The notes: generated by a model not told the origin, from the letters alone. 64,000 nucleotides of DNA from Bacteroidia bacterium (GCA_020635905.1 JACJYV010000008.1:310001-374000), one strand, 5' to 3'. Shown: positions 50,601 to 59,516, counted from the first letter of the stretch. Numbers and translations are program-made.

Positions 50601-51990
50601 ACCAAAGGTCATTTCCATAATAGCGCACATCGTGGATATCAGCATGCACGTATTCTGATTTATCGGGGGTACTCCATTTGGAAGGGCAGGTAAAAGTGTA
50701 GCCTCCATCGGTCGAGACCCAGTGATTTACCCCGCAAACATCCACTTTGAGGCTGTTCGCAGGATCGACCGCCAAAGCAAGGTCGTAGTAGTATTGCCCA
50801 CCATCATCCGTGCCCTGGTCGCTCCAACCCATGAGGTTCATGTTGGTGCTGGAAGGTACGCCAGCCTCCTGGGGACCGCAGCAACGGCGGGCCCAGGTCT
50901 CACCTGCATCTGTGCTCACATAGATGCCGTACAGTCCGCTGCCGCCGTTGGCGGCACCTGTAGCCAGGGCATAGACCATATTAGGAGCATTGGAGGTAAC
51001 TGCTATTTCTGTGCGTTTTTGCTCGTCTCCCGAGGCAGGATTGGGCCAGCCCTGGGTTTTGATCACCCAGGTGGCTCCATTGTCCGTTGATTTGTAAAAT
51101 TCCGTCTTATCCGCAGGCTGCCTGATCACATACTGGATGTTGGAATTGGAGGGATGCAATTCAAATTCCTGGAAAGAACCTGACATCAACTGGGTAAAGT
51201 TGGCGCCGCCATCCGTGGATTTGAAAAATCCCTGATTGGAACAAACATAGAGCACTTGTGAGTTGGAAGGATGCATGACGATATCTTTGATATCGTGGTT
51301 GAGTGCCTGGAAGGGAGCATCCCCTATACTGATCCAGCTTGTACCCTGGTTGGTGGTTTTGTAGAGGTTGCCGCCACCGCCAAAGTAGGCAATATTGACA
51401 TTTGACCAATCCAGTTCCACTGCAAGGGAGCCATTGATGATCATGTTGCGGGTGGTCAGGGACCAACTTGTGCCCTTGTCAGTTGATTTCCAGATGCCCG
51501 TGGTAGCCGTGCCGGCAAACAGAAGGCTTGAATTAGCCAGGGACTGTTCTACAGTATAGACATGGGCCGCACCAGGTGCATAAGAGCGGCTGGCTGCATC
51601 ATGGTCCCAGTCCCAGGGACCGAGAGAGGACCAGGGTGAAGAAGGTCCACGACCTGCGGCCACGTCGGCACATTGCTGAAGGTAAGCGGCTTCCCTTTCC
51701 TCGATCTCCCTGAGATTTGCTCCGGTCGTCCACAATCCTTTCACATCCTGGCCCAGCATGCGCAACCAGCGCTTGTAGTACTGGGTATGGCTGTTTTTCA
51801 CAAATGGGTGGGTCTTATACCAGCCCTCATAGGCTGCAGTAACCGCACCCGGATCGGGTGAATCGCTGTACATGAGTGAAACCCAATCAGGGAGATCAGG
51901 ACTGGATTGCTGGTATTTGTCCTCCAACTGAGCCTGAAGGTTGATTACCAGAAAGGAAAATAAAAGGGCAAATGCAATTCTCAACGTCAT
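47686..51990 (-). CDS. giant secreted BNR/sortilin-propeller protein with PKD, LamG and T9SS sorting domains (1434 aa)
   Basis: Signal peptide MTLRIAFALLFSFLVINLQAQ. From about 120 to 780 are BNR/VPS10-type units (GIWKSTDKGTSWSL, NLYKTTNQGTSWISI, GFFKSTDGGANFTQL, EFYKSTDNGATWVI, RLWRTTDQGTNWTEI, EVFKSTDGGSTWINW), forming one or two beta-propellers. A PKD domain follows (WSWSFPGGNPSTS...GTYDVSLTVSDVNGSD, about 880-960). Then comes a LamG-3 domain (ITFSAWVKPNG...WKGQIDEVCIWNRAL, about 970-1130). A fibronectin-like stretch leads to the T9SS sorting domain (YPNPAEKGKGFTILLG...AGPYFYEIMAK). Sortilin-like VPS10 proteins bind peptides or glycans; a hydrolase motif was not seen. Start at 51990 begins the signal peptide. 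Confidence 0.87.
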   Translation of the reverse strand: MTLRIAFALLFSFLVINLQAQLEDKYQQSSPDLPDWVSLMYSDSPDPGAVTAAYEGWYKTHPFVKNSHTQYYKRWLRMLGQDVKGLWTTGANLREIEEREAAYLQQCADVAAGRGPSSPWSSLGPWDWDHDAASRSYAPGAAHVYTVEQSLANSSLLFAGTATTGIWKSTDKGTSWSLTTRNMIINGSLAVELDWSNVNIAYFGGGGNLYKTTNQGTSWISIGDAPFQALNHDIKDIVMHPSNSQVLYVCSNQGFFKSTDGGANFTQLMSGSFQEFELHPSNSNIQYVIRQPADKTEFYKSTDNGATWVIKTQGWPNPASGDEQKRTEIAVTSNAPNMVYALATGAANGGSGLYGIYVSTDAGETWARRCCGPQEAGVPSSTNMNLMGWSDQGTDDGGQYYYDLALAVDPANSLKVDVCGVNHWVSTDGGYTFTCPSKWSTPDKSEYVHADIHDVRYYGNDLWFACDGGIFYSSDGGDTIIRKLNGIEGTDFWGFGAGFIDGDVMLGGTYHNGTLLKDGNTYLNGWICTQGGDNYRGFVNFGDSRTVYHDGGGKILPGDRTIAIAGFPFNHQPNATYTTGASSQIEFDPRCYNMLYSGEGTSLWRSFDNGSSYELVKDFGENVTSVEVSWADPDRIYVATYKGWWDTKRLWRTTDQGTNWTEITPSSTILNGNTWVPYDITVDAKNADKLWIARTSQYGNSPGGLAGYEVFKSTDGGSTWINWSSPSLAGEYPSCIEHHRGTNGGVYLGTRRAVWYRNDNMSAWALFNNNLPVSTSSVNLVPYYWGGKLRNGTNRSVYEVDFYETAAPTAQIAADRRESYCTRDTVYYTDHSSVSQNGATWSWSFPGGNPSTSNLRQPKVVYSSPGTYDVSLTVSDVNGSDSQTLTNFLTVTSECEPDTVPGLALSLTNSGDYASIPPLGITTNTITFSAWVKPNGVQPEYTGIVMHGSTAAGLNVRPSNELGYHWPGGAWWWSSGLLLPQSQWSHVVLVVEPTQVTVYLNGVGSTHVVNTAPVAFDAPSLIGSYQGWGSRNWKGQIDEVCIWNRALTQAEVRELRHLTKIPSADPTLLAYYQFNRPSGVATDRAHIYHANLNGAATRVTSTGPFGGGNSSRQTVSTGGPTTFGGTGVTLGFSPSGTNPDGELVVTRINLNPDQAPNTDPISRSYWVVNNYGVNSTFTALDSIRFERVGPVTVGEAASPSAFKLYKRGDNAFASSWGTLIDQGDYAKAGADGDVTFSNGNGIGSFSQFVISNSGAPLGLDYLEFTANLQENRQVRLNWSTEGEEGNDYFAIDRSSDGQNFQEIGQVKSKGNSTGNQNYQTWDPEPQTGLNYYRLRIIDLKGNTSYSEVRTVYLGKPADEVFVYPNPAEKGKGFTILLGSPEGAALRLWNVNGQIIREMPLEMHTEISTSDLEAGPYFYEIMAKTYRKNGVIVLR

Positions 51991-52198
51991 CGTCTCGGGA
52001 TTGATTGGTTTAAGAAATGAAATTACAAATTCGCGGGCAATTCCGTCCAATGTGAGGGTAGACTTTTGAGAGGACAAAAGTTGTGCAAAGGACGGGATAA
52101 AAACGTGCAAATTTTTTCAGAATAGTGCCCCAAAAGGTAGATTTCAGAAAAGAATGCACCCTGAAATCTGCTGAAAACAAGCACTTTATAATTAAATG

Positions 52199-52232
52199 TG
52201 CAAATTATGGGATCGTGATCCCATAATTTGCA
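52199..52232. repeat. perfect 16-bp-arm palindrome upstream of the AAA_14 gene
   Basis: TGCAAATTATGGGATC (52199-52214), GT, and GATCCCATAATTTGCA (52217-52232). The arms are perfect reverse complements. The core GCAAATT recurs in the second palindrome downstream. Confidence 0.85.
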
Positions 52233-52328
52233 TCACAATTGAATTCGTAATTCATTATCCAAAAACATAATGTTGCATTAAAAAATTGCACCACCTAAAT
52301 CCCTGAAAGTGACCATGATAAATACAAT

Positions 52329-52366
52329 TGTGCAAATTTCGGTATTACAATCCCAAAATTTGCACA
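52329..52366. repeat. second palindrome with the same core (TGTGCAAATTT)
   Basis: TGTGCAAATTT (52329-52339) and AAATTTGCACA (52356-52366) form perfect 11-bp arms around a 16-bp spacer that contains partly complementary GG and CC bases. It is 40 bp upstream of the ATPase start. Confidence 0.85.
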
Positions 52367-52394
52367 TTTTTTTCAAAAGAGTCATTTTTTTAAC

Positions 52395-52402
52395 TATTTT
52401 TG
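52395..52402 (+). promoter_or_regulatory. candidate -7 box TATTTTTG at the AAA_14 gene
   Basis: An exact TAnnTTTG match ends 4 bp before the ATG at 52407, which would put the transcription start at or next to the start codon, i.e. a leaderless transcript. This is inferred from consensus geometry only. Confidence 0.35.
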
Positions 52403-52406
52403 CCCC

Positions 52407-53798
52407 ATGGCATTCGATCAGGCAACTTTACAAAGAAGGATAAAATCCGACCACTCCTGGTGGACCAACGGAAGGATTCCATTCTATGCCGACTATAGAA
52501 AAAGGAGGTATTTCAATTCCTTTTTTAATCTGGTCAGGGAAATGATGCCCCACAGGGCCGTGGTGCTGATGGGTCCGAGACGGATCGGAAAAACCGTGAT
52601 GATGTACCAGGCCATTCAGGATTTGCTTCAAAGTGGAGTTGCTCCTGACAGAATTCTATATTTCAGCCTGGATACCCCAATTTACACCAATATGGGGCTC
52701 GAAGAACTGATTGAGCATGCCCTGAGGCCCTTCAAACACGGAATGGCTGATTGCTATATTTTCTTTGATGAGATTCAGTACCTCAAGGACTGGGAAATCC
52801 ACCTGAAATCTCTGGTTGACAAAAACAGAAGAACCAAATTTGTGGCGAGCGGGAGTGCTGCAGCCACCCTGCGGATGAAAAGCATTGAAAGTGGGGCGGG
52901 CAGGTTCAGCGACTTTTTCCTACCCCCTCTTACCTTTGCCGAGTATATTGACCTGAATGAATATGACCACTTGCTGGATGAAATTGAAATTGATTTCCAG
53001 GGGCCAAAAAGGTTTTTTCAGGCCAATGACATTCACCAGCTGAATGAACATTTTTGCGATTACATCAATTTTGGGGGCTTTCCAGAGATCGCGCTCAATC
53101 CCGGGCAGATCAAAAATCCAGAGCAGGTCATTCAAAAAGATATCACGGAAAAGGTGATCATGAAGGATCTGCCAGGATTATTTGGAATTGAAAACACCCT
53201 CGAATTGCAGCAGTTTTTCAACGAAATCGCTTACAGGACGGGAGAAATTTTGAATTACCAGAACATTGGAGAGGAAACCAAAACGGACCACAAAACCATC
53301 AAACGGTACATTGAATATCTCGAAGCGGCCTTTCTGATCAAAATTCTGCATCGGGTGGATGTGACCGCCAAAAGGTTCAGAAATATTACCCAGTTTAAGG
53401 TTTATCTGACCAATCCAAGCCTCTACACGGGACTGTTTGGAAGAATTGAAAATTCAGATGAGCGGTTCCCCCATTTAGTGGAGACGGCCGTTTTTGCCCA
53501 ATATCTTCACCGTGAGCATAATTTTCTGCGGTACGCAAACTGGAAGAGAAATGGCCGGGAAGGCGAAGTTGATCTGATTCAATTGAGCAAAAATTTCCTC
53601 AAGGCTTCCTGGGCACTTGAAGTAAAGTGGTCAGATTCGCCCAAAGCGGAAAAGCTGAAGTACTTCATGGACAAAAACAAAATCGAAAAGGGGATCATTA
53701 CCAGCAAATCCCTTTTTGAGGACGGGGAAAAAATGTTGACAGTCCCCAACAGCGTTTACGCCTATGTAGTGGGCAAAAATGCCATGGAAAACCTGTGA
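52407..53798 (+). CDS. AAA_14 ATPase with DUF4143 (463 aa)
   Basis: Walker A VLMGPRRIGKTVMMYQ and Walker B CYIFFDEIQYL are at about residues 53 and 120. ASGSAAATLRMKSIESGAGRF matches the sensor/Arg-finger region of AAA_14. The C-terminal DUF4143 (KTDHKTIKRYIEYLEAAFLI, RNITQFKVYLTNPSLY, EGEVDLIQLS) has the winged-helix and nuclease-like fold. These proteins are abundant in Bacteroidota, and their function is not established. Palindromes in the upstream region accompany it. Walker B is intact, so the ATPase is probably active. Confidence 0.93.
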   Translation: MAFDQATLQRRIKSDHSWWTNGRIPFYADYRKRRYFNSFFNLVREMMPHRAVVLMGPRRIGKTVMMYQAIQDLLQSGVAPDRILYFSLDTPIYTNMGLEELIEHALRPFKHGMADCYIFFDEIQYLKDWEIHLKSLVDKNRRTKFVASGSAAATLRMKSIESGAGRFSDFFLPPLTFAEYIDLNEYDHLLDEIEIDFQGPKRFFQANDIHQLNEHFCDYINFGGFPEIALNPGQIKNPEQVIQKDITEKVIMKDLPGLFGIENTLELQQFFNEIAYRTGEILNYQNIGEETKTDHKTIKRYIEYLEAAFLIKILHRVDVTAKRFRNITQFKVYLTNPSLYTGLFGRIENSDERFPHLVETAVFAQYLHREHNFLRYANWKRNGREGEVDLIQLSKNFLKASWALEVKWSDSPKAEKLKYFMDKNKIEKGIITSKSLFEDGEKMLTVPNSVYAYVVGKNAMENL

Positions 53799-53806
53799 AA
53801 AGCCGC

Positions 53807-56155
53807 TCAGGGCTTTTCTGAGCCGCCGCCTTTTTCCAGTTCTTTGGCCCGGCGATCAAGCTGCATTTCATTCTCGGCCTGATTTTCACGCGCTTTGAAA
53901 AGCTTGAAACGGGAAGGCTCCGCCTTCCTGGGCCAGTGATTATTGAAGGTTTCTGTATCTGCCGTTTCCAGGAAGGGATCAAGTTCAACCGAGCTCAATT
54001 CCTTCTTGAAAAAGAAAACCTTGCTCACTTTTTCGTTATTTCTGCGCCAAATCTCAGCGGGAATCCTCACAACTTCTTTTGACCCGTCCGTGAAAGAAAA
54101 CTCAAGAATCAAAGGCATTACCAGACCACCCACGTTGGTAAAATCCAATTGGTAATAATTCATATTCTCCTTCAGCAAGGCTTTTTCTTCGTCTGTGAGG
54201 CGGGAAAGGTAGTTGTCATAATCCCGCTTATCAATTGCATTGACGGCAAAGGGATCATAGGTATTATAAAAATCAACCGTTGCCGGGTCTTTTTCAGTAA
54301 TGGTTTGGGAAATTGCCGTTTTGTTGCGGGAGTCTCCTATAAATTCTTCCCCATAATTCTGATCTGCCTTTGCGAATGGTTTTTCCACTGCAGGGTCACC
54401 CGTATTCATTTTGTACCAATGAACCTCATCCAGAGAAATGTCGCAATGATCCGTGGTAAAAAACCATCCCCGCCAAAACCAGTCCAGGTCAACGGCTGAG
54501 GCATCTTCCATGGTACGGAAAAGATCTGCAGGTGAAGGGTGTTTGAAGGCCCAGCGACGGCAATACTCCTTGAAAGCGTAATCAAATAATTCGCGGCCCA
54601 TTACCGTTTCCCGCAGGATATTCAGGGCCGTGGCCGGTTTGCCATAGGCATTATTCCCAAACTGGTGAATAGATTCTGAATTGGTCATGATGGGAGAAAT
54701 GGTGGATTTATCCCCTTTCATGTAGTCCGTGATCTTGTATGCAGGGCCCCTGCGACTTGGATATCCCCGCTCCCATTCCTGCTCGGTCAGGTACTGCACA
54801 AAGGTATTCAGGCCTTCGTCCATCCAGGTCCATTGGCGCTCGTCAGAGTTGATGATCATGGGGAAAAAGTTGTGTCCCACTTCGTGAATGATCACCCCAA
54901 TATTGCCATACTTGGTACCACGGCTGTAAGTGCCATCCTTTTCAGGACGACCAAAATTGAAGCAGATCATGGGATATTCCATACCCATGTCCTTGGCGTT
55001 GATGGACCAGGCGGCGGGGTAGGGATAATCAATCGTGTATTTGGAATAGGTGCGAATGGTGTGGGCCACCACTTTGGTGCTGTATTTTTGCCACAGAGGG
55101 GCACCTTCTTTGGGGTAGGCCGACATGGCCATGGTCACCCGGTCGCCAAATTTTACCGCCATGGCATCCCAGATAAACTTCCTGGAGCTGGCAAAGGCAA
55201 AATCCCGCACATTCTCGGCCTTGAAAACCCAGGTTTTCTTTGTGGTGGCCTTCTGGGATTCATTCTTGAGGGCTTCTTCCTCTGTGACAATGAATACAGG
55301 CTTCTCAAAAGAGGAATGGGCATCCTTGAAACGCTGTTGTTGCTGCACAGTCAGAATTTTGGTGGCATTGGTCAGTTCGCCGGTCGCAGCCACGATATGG
55401 TCAGAAGGAACGGTGATGGACACGTTGAAGTTGCCAAAGGGCAGGGTAAATTCGCCCCGACCCAAAAATTGTTTATTCTGCCAGCCTTCCACATCATTAT
55501 AGACGGCCATACGGGGGTAAAACTGGGCAATGGTATAGAGATTATTATCGTCTTCCTCAAAATGCTCGTAGCCTGAGCGTCCACCCACCACATCGCGGTT
55601 ATTGACATTATACCACCACTCCACCTGAAAAACATACTTCTGACCAGGAGCCAGAGTTGCAGGCAAATCCACCCGCATCATGGTTTTATTGATGGTGTAG
55701 GGCAAATTTCCTCCTTTGGAATCCTTAACGGAAAGAATCTTGAAACCACCGTCAAAAGCAAGGGCGCGTTGATGGCCCAGGATGTCGTTGAACGACATCT
55801 GGTCACGAATCTCGCTTTCCTCGGTCAGGTAGGTATCAGAGGTGGGAGCCCGGCGATTTTGATCAAGTTGCACCCAAAGGTAGGTGAGGGGATCAGGGGA
55901 ATTATTGTGGTAGGTGATGGTTTCCTTGCCGCTGATGGTAGCTTTGGTATCGTCCAGTTCGATCTCAATATTATAATCGGCCTGTTGCTGATAATAGCCA
56001 TGGCCCGGCGCACCAGAGGCCGTACGGTACACGTTGGGAGTGGGTAACTCCATGTACAACTGGCGGAATTTATTGGTATTGGTATTATTCTGGGCCAAAA
56101 GGGGATTGACCAACCCGAGTAAAATACAAAAAACACTGATTTTCAGGACATTCAT
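53807..56155 (-). CDS. secreted M1 family aminopeptidase (782 aa)
   Basis: Signal peptide MNVLKISVFCILLGLVNPLLAQ. N-terminal beta domain (NIEIELDDTKATISGKETITYHNNSPDPLTYLWVQLDQN). Catalytic domain with HEVGHNFFPMI followed, 18-20 residues later, by WMDEGLNTFVQY, the HExxH...E zinc motif of gluzincins. The GAMEN-like exopeptidase site reads DMGMEYPMI. The C-terminal helical part is charged. The enzyme is a zinc aminopeptidase in the periplasm or surface. An upstream ATG at 56170 (MMMGAM) is possible. The end is 8 bp from the convergent ATPase gene. Confidence 0.9.
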   Translation of the reverse strand: MNVLKISVFCILLGLVNPLLAQNNTNTNKFRQLYMELPTPNVYRTASGAPGHGYYQQQADYNIEIELDDTKATISGKETITYHNNSPDPLTYLWVQLDQNRRAPTSDTYLTEESEIRDQMSFNDILGHQRALAFDGGFKILSVKDSKGGNLPYTINKTMMRVDLPATLAPGQKYVFQVEWWYNVNNRDVVGGRSGYEHFEEDDNNLYTIAQFYPRMAVYNDVEGWQNKQFLGRGEFTLPFGNFNVSITVPSDHIVAATGELTNATKILTVQQQQRFKDAHSSFEKPVFIVTEEEALKNESQKATTKKTWVFKAENVRDFAFASSRKFIWDAMAVKFGDRVTMAMSAYPKEGAPLWQKYSTKVVAHTIRTYSKYTIDYPYPAAWSINAKDMGMEYPMICFNFGRPEKDGTYSRGTKYGNIGVIIHEVGHNFFPMIINSDERQWTWMDEGLNTFVQYLTEQEWERGYPSRRGPAYKITDYMKGDKSTISPIMTNSESIHQFGNNAYGKPATALNILRETVMGRELFDYAFKEYCRRWAFKHPSPADLFRTMEDASAVDLDWFWRGWFFTTDHCDISLDEVHWYKMNTGDPAVEKPFAKADQNYGEEFIGDSRNKTAISQTITEKDPATVDFYNTYDPFAVNAIDKRDYDNYLSRLTDEEKALLKENMNYYQLDFTNVGGLVMPLILEFSFTDGSKEVVRIPAEIWRRNNEKVSKVFFFKKELSSVELDPFLETADTETFNNHWPRKAEPSRFKLFKARENQAENEMQLDRRAKELEKGGGSEKP

Positions 56156-56303
56156 AGCACCCATCATCATTATTCAATTTTCAAAGTTAGATAAAATCCC
56201 TGCTTTATTCCAGAAGTAACTGATTTTCTGAGAGATGGCTTTGTGATTAATTGCGAATTTGTCAGAGGTAAGCCAAAAGAAACCAGATCCCTGCCTGATT
56301 GAA

Positions 56304-57020
56304 TCAGGGATTTGCTTCGCCTTTCAGAATGATTTCTCCCAAAGCCAGGTCTTCGGGCGTGGTGATCTTGATGTTGTCGTACGTTCCCTCGCAGAGGTGA
56401 ATTTGTTGTCCGGCCCATTCGGCCAGACTGGCGTCATCCGTGAAGCGGTCGTGGGGACGGGTGGAATAAGCCAGAGAAATATCCTCCAGACCAAAGATCT
56501 GGGGGGTTTGCACATGGTAAAACAGGCTGCGGTCCACGGCTTCGCTGCCCTGCTCCGTCTTTCTGCGCAGGCTTGATTTCACAGGCACGCAAACCACGGC
56601 GTTGCCCTGGTTTTTGGCCACCTGAAAGGCATTGGAGAGCATTTCGCGCGTCACAAAGGGACGCACGGCATCGTGGATTGCGACCAATCCGTAAGGTTCT
56701 GCTCCTGAATTTTTCAGGGCATTCAGGCCGTTTTGCACGGAGGCCGTGCGCTCAGCCCCGCCGCTGGTGGCCAGGATTCGTTGCCTTGATTCGGGGGTAA
56801 AATACTGTGAAATAAATTCCTCCCAACCCGCCAAAAGAGACTCATGGAGGACCACACAGGCCACCAGTTGGGGATCAAACTCCAGAAAACGTTCCAGGGT
56901 ATGCACCAGAATTGGCTTTCCAGCCAGTTCCAGCAATTGCTTGGGGCGGCCGCCACCCATGCGGGTACCCGTGCCGCCAGCCACGATCAGGGCATATAAA
57001 GGTGGGTTTTGCTGCGCCAC
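56304..57020 (-). CDS. ispD: 2-C-methyl-D-erythritol 4-phosphate cytidylyltransferase (238 aa)
   Basis: ALIVAGGTGTRMGGGRPKQLLELAGKPILVHTL is the IspD nucleotide-binding start (xAAGxGxRMxxxxPKQ). VAIHDAVRPFVTREM, ACVVLHESLLAGW, PQIFGLEDI and FTDDASLAEW complete the signature. The enzyme transfers CMP to methylerythritol phosphate in isoprenoid synthesis (MEP pathway). The length matches. It is downstream of queA by 9 bp and shares an operon with it. Confidence 0.95.
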   Translation of the reverse strand: MAQQNPPLYALIVAGGTGTRMGGGRPKQLLELAGKPILVHTLERFLEFDPQLVACVVLHESLLAGWEEFISQYFTPESRQRILATSGGAERTASVQNGLNALKNSGAEPYGLVAIHDAVRPFVTREMLSNAFQVAKNQGNAVVCVPVKSSLRRKTEQGSEAVDRSLFYHVQTPQIFGLEDISLAYSTRPHDRFTDDASLAEWAGQQIHLCEGTYDNIKITTPEDLALGEIILKGEANP

Positions 57021-57029
57021 CTGAAGAGA

Positions 57030-58082
57030 TTAAAGGATCAGCATTGCATCGCCATAGCTGAAAAAGCGGTATTTTTCTTTTACTGCTTCTTCATAGGCCT
57101 GCATGGTGAAATCATAGCCCATAAAACCAGCCACCATCATCAGCAAGGTGGATTTGGGCTGATGAAAATTGGTGATCATGGCATTGGGAATGCTGAATTC
57201 GTAGGGAGGATAAATGAATTTATCCGTCCAGCCTGCGGCTGGCTTCAGGGTTTTGCTGGCAGAAACAGAAGATTCCAGCGCACGCACCACAGTGGTACCC
57301 ACGGCAATCACATTCCTTCTGTTTTCTTTGGATTTATTGACCAGATCGCAGGTCTCATCAGGGATCACAAAGTATTCAGAATCCATTCTGTGTTTGGAAA
57401 GGTCTTCCACTTCCACGGGCTGAAAGCTACCCAGACCCGTATGCAGGGTAATGTAGGAAGGCTCAACTCCGTTGAGTTCGAGGCGCTTGATCAGTTCGCG
57501 GGTAAAGTGAAGACCTGCAGTAGGAGCGGCCACTGCCCCGGTTTCGCGGGCAAAAATAGTCTGGTAATTTTCGCGGTCAGAATCTTCCACATCCCTTTTG
57601 ATATAAGGAGGAATGGGAGTTTTGCCCAGTTGCTCCACCAGCGAATGCAGCTCGTCGTCTTCTCCTTCGAAAAGGAAACGGATGGTGCGGCCCCGGGAAG
57701 TCGTGTTGTCCACCACTTCAGCCACCAGATCGCTGTCACCAAAGAACAGCTTATTTCCAACCCTGATTTTGCGGGCAGGATCAACCAAAACGTCCCACAA
57801 ACGGGCTTTTTTATTCAGTTCGCGCAACAAAAACACTTCGATGGAAGCGCCCGTTTTTTCCTTTTTGCCCAGCAAACGGGCGGGAAATACGCGGGTATTA
57901 TTCAGTACGATGGTATCCCCTTCGCCGAAATATTCTAAAATATCCGTAAAAACTTTGTGCTCGATTTTTCCCGTATCCCGGTGGCAAACCATCAACCTGC
58001 AGCTATCGCGGGGTTCCGCAGGGTATTTAGCGATGAGTTCGTCCGGAATTTCAATCGAGAACTCTGAAAGTTTCATTTTCAT
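57030..58082 (-). CDS. queA: tRNA preQ1(34) S-adenosylmethionine ribosyltransferase-isomerase (350 aa)
   Basis: Reads KLSEFSIEIPDELIAKYPAEPRDSCRLMV, TIVLNNTRVFPARLLGKKEKTGASIEVFLL, FARETGAVAAPTAGLHFTREL, ITLHTGLGSFQPVEVEDL and MITNFHQPKSTLLMMVAGF, which are the conserved QueA blocks. It acts in queuosine tRNA modification. The first of two nearby ATGs is better spaced from an upstream AAAGG and is chosen. Operon with ispD. Confidence 0.95.
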   Translation of the reverse strand: MKMKLSEFSIEIPDELIAKYPAEPRDSCRLMVCHRDTGKIEHKVFTDILEYFGEGDTIVLNNTRVFPARLLGKKEKTGASIEVFLLRELNKKARLWDVLVDPARKIRVGNKLFFGDSDLVAEVVDNTTSRGRTIRFLFEGEDDELHSLVEQLGKTPIPPYIKRDVEDSDRENYQTIFARETGAVAAPTAGLHFTRELIKRLELNGVEPSYITLHTGLGSFQPVEVEDLSKHRMDSEYFVIPDETCDLVNKSKENRRNVIAVGTTVVRALESSVSASKTLKPAAGWTDKFIYPPYEFSIPNAMITNFHQPKSTLLMMVAGFMGYDFTMQAYEEAVKEKYRFFSYGDAMLIL

Positions 58083-58222
58083 AGGAGATACCTTTTAAAA
58101 TTGGATTGCAAAGATAAGCCCACAAGTGAAGGAATGCAACTGATTCCCCTTATTTTCACAAGTTTAGTTTTGCAGGGAACCTAAGACTTCTATTTCCGTA
58201 ATTATTGGCTAAATTTCGCTGC

Positions 58223-59482
58223 ATGAAACAAGCCCGGCTTTTGTTGGAAGGTATGATGATTGCCCTGGGGGCCTTACGCAAGCACTTTTTGCGTACCATG
58301 CTGACCATGCTGGGAATTTCCATGGGGATTTTTGCCATCACGGGGATTTTCACTTTTGTGAATTCCATGCAAAATTCCGTAACCGCCAACCTTTCTGCCC
58401 TCGGCAATACTGTTTTATATGTACACAACTGGCCGTGGAAGAATAATTCCGAGGATTGGTACAAGTACATGGGACGTCCGCGGGTCAGTTATTCTGACTA
58501 TCAAATCCTGAAAAACGAGTTAAAAAACGTGGTTGGAGTGAGTTATGAAGCCACCCTTACCGCCAACAACCTGAAGCACCGCAAACGCTCAGTTACGGGA
58601 GTGGAAGTAAAGGCCGTTACCTTCGATTATGGGCGGATCAACAGTCTGGAAATCGGGGAAGGCCGTTACTTTTCAGAAATTGAGGTGAATTCGGGTCGCC
58701 CGGTCGCAATAGTGGGCATCAATGTGGCCAAAGGCCTGATTGGCAATGGGCCTTACGAAGGCGAAAGCATTCGCTTCAGCGGCAAAAAACTCCGTGTGGT
58801 TGGGGTTCTCAATCCAATTGGTTCTGGCCTGTTTGGCACTTCCATGGACGACCGCATATTTATTCCCTACTCCTACGCCAGCCGCATTTTCGATCTGGAA
58901 GACAGGCATTATGACAAGGTAATTACGGTCAGGGCAGACGAATATGAAAATGTGGCACGGGTTGAAAGTGAAATTATCGGCCTGATCCGTCGCAACCGCG
59001 GGCTCAAACCCCGCGTGGAAGACGATTTTTCCATCAACAAACAGGAAATGCTGATGCGTCAGGTGGAGGATTTCTTCAAATACCTGCAAATTGGCGGCTT
59101 TTTCATCAGCATTCTCTCTGTGATTGTGGGTGGATTTGGAATCGGGAATATCATGTATGCCTCGGTCAAGGAGCGAACTTTTGATATTGGTTTGCAAAAA
59201 GCACTGGGCGCCACCAACAGGTTTATCCTTTTTCAATTTCTGTTTGAATCCATTTTCCTTTGCCTTTTAGGCGGGATTGCTGGCCTGCTTCTGCTGGCTT
59301 TGGTTGCGATTGGCGGAACCTACCTGCTGGAATCTTTGGAAATTCCCCTCAAAATCCTCATCTCCACGAGCAGTATTCTGGTGGGATTGATTCTGTCAGT
59401 GGGAATTGGCCTCATTTCGGGATTTATTCCTGCCATATACGCCGCCAAACTTGATCCTGTAGATTCCATGCGGGCCGCATAA
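58223..59482 (+). CDS. ABC transporter permease, MacB/FtsX type (419 aa)
   Basis: N-terminal MKQARLLLEGMMIALGALRKHFLRTMLTMLGISMGIFA gives the first membrane helix (LGISMGIFAITGIFTFV) and a large periplasmic domain (about 40-260). Then come three helices in the FtsX domain (ISILSVIVGGFGIGNIMYASVKERTFDIGLQKALGATNRFILFQFLFESIFLCLLGGIAGLLLL ...). The 'RTxDIGLxKALGAT' loop is the coupling motif for the ATPase. The partner ATPase and adaptor are not next to it. ATG at 58223 is preferred over a TTG 6 codons earlier. Confidence 0.9.
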   Translation: MKQARLLLEGMMIALGALRKHFLRTMLTMLGISMGIFAITGIFTFVNSMQNSVTANLSALGNTVLYVHNWPWKNNSEDWYKYMGRPRVSYSDYQILKNELKNVVGVSYEATLTANNLKHRKRSVTGVEVKAVTFDYGRINSLEIGEGRYFSEIEVNSGRPVAIVGINVAKGLIGNGPYEGESIRFSGKKLRVVGVLNPIGSGLFGTSMDDRIFIPYSYASRIFDLEDRHYDKVITVRADEYENVARVESEIIGLIRRNRGLKPRVEDDFSINKQEMLMRQVEDFFKYLQIGGFFISILSVIVGGFGIGNIMYASVKERTFDIGLQKALGATNRFILFQFLFESIFLCLLGGIAGLLLLALVAIGGTYLLESLEIPLKILISTSSILVGLILSVGIGLISGFIPAIYAAKLDPVDSMRAA

Positions 59483-59500
59483 GCTTTTCAAAATTCCTGT

Positions 59501-59508
59501 TAACTTTG
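59501..59508 (+). promoter_or_regulatory. candidate -7 box TAACTTTG at metF
   Basis: An exact TAnnTTTG match ends 8 bp before the ATG at 59517. The predicted leader would be only a few bases long. The -33 element is not clear. Confidence 0.35.
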
Positions 59509-59516
59509 GGGCGCTT

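Larger units (their letters stand above)
51991..52406. other. 416-bp intergenic stretch with two palindromes
   Basis: No ORF is credible. It contains the palindromes described separately (52199-52232 and 52329-52366) and a third half-site GTGCAAATT at 52105-52113. It is the regulatory region of the AAA_14/DUF4143 gene. Confidence 0.6.
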
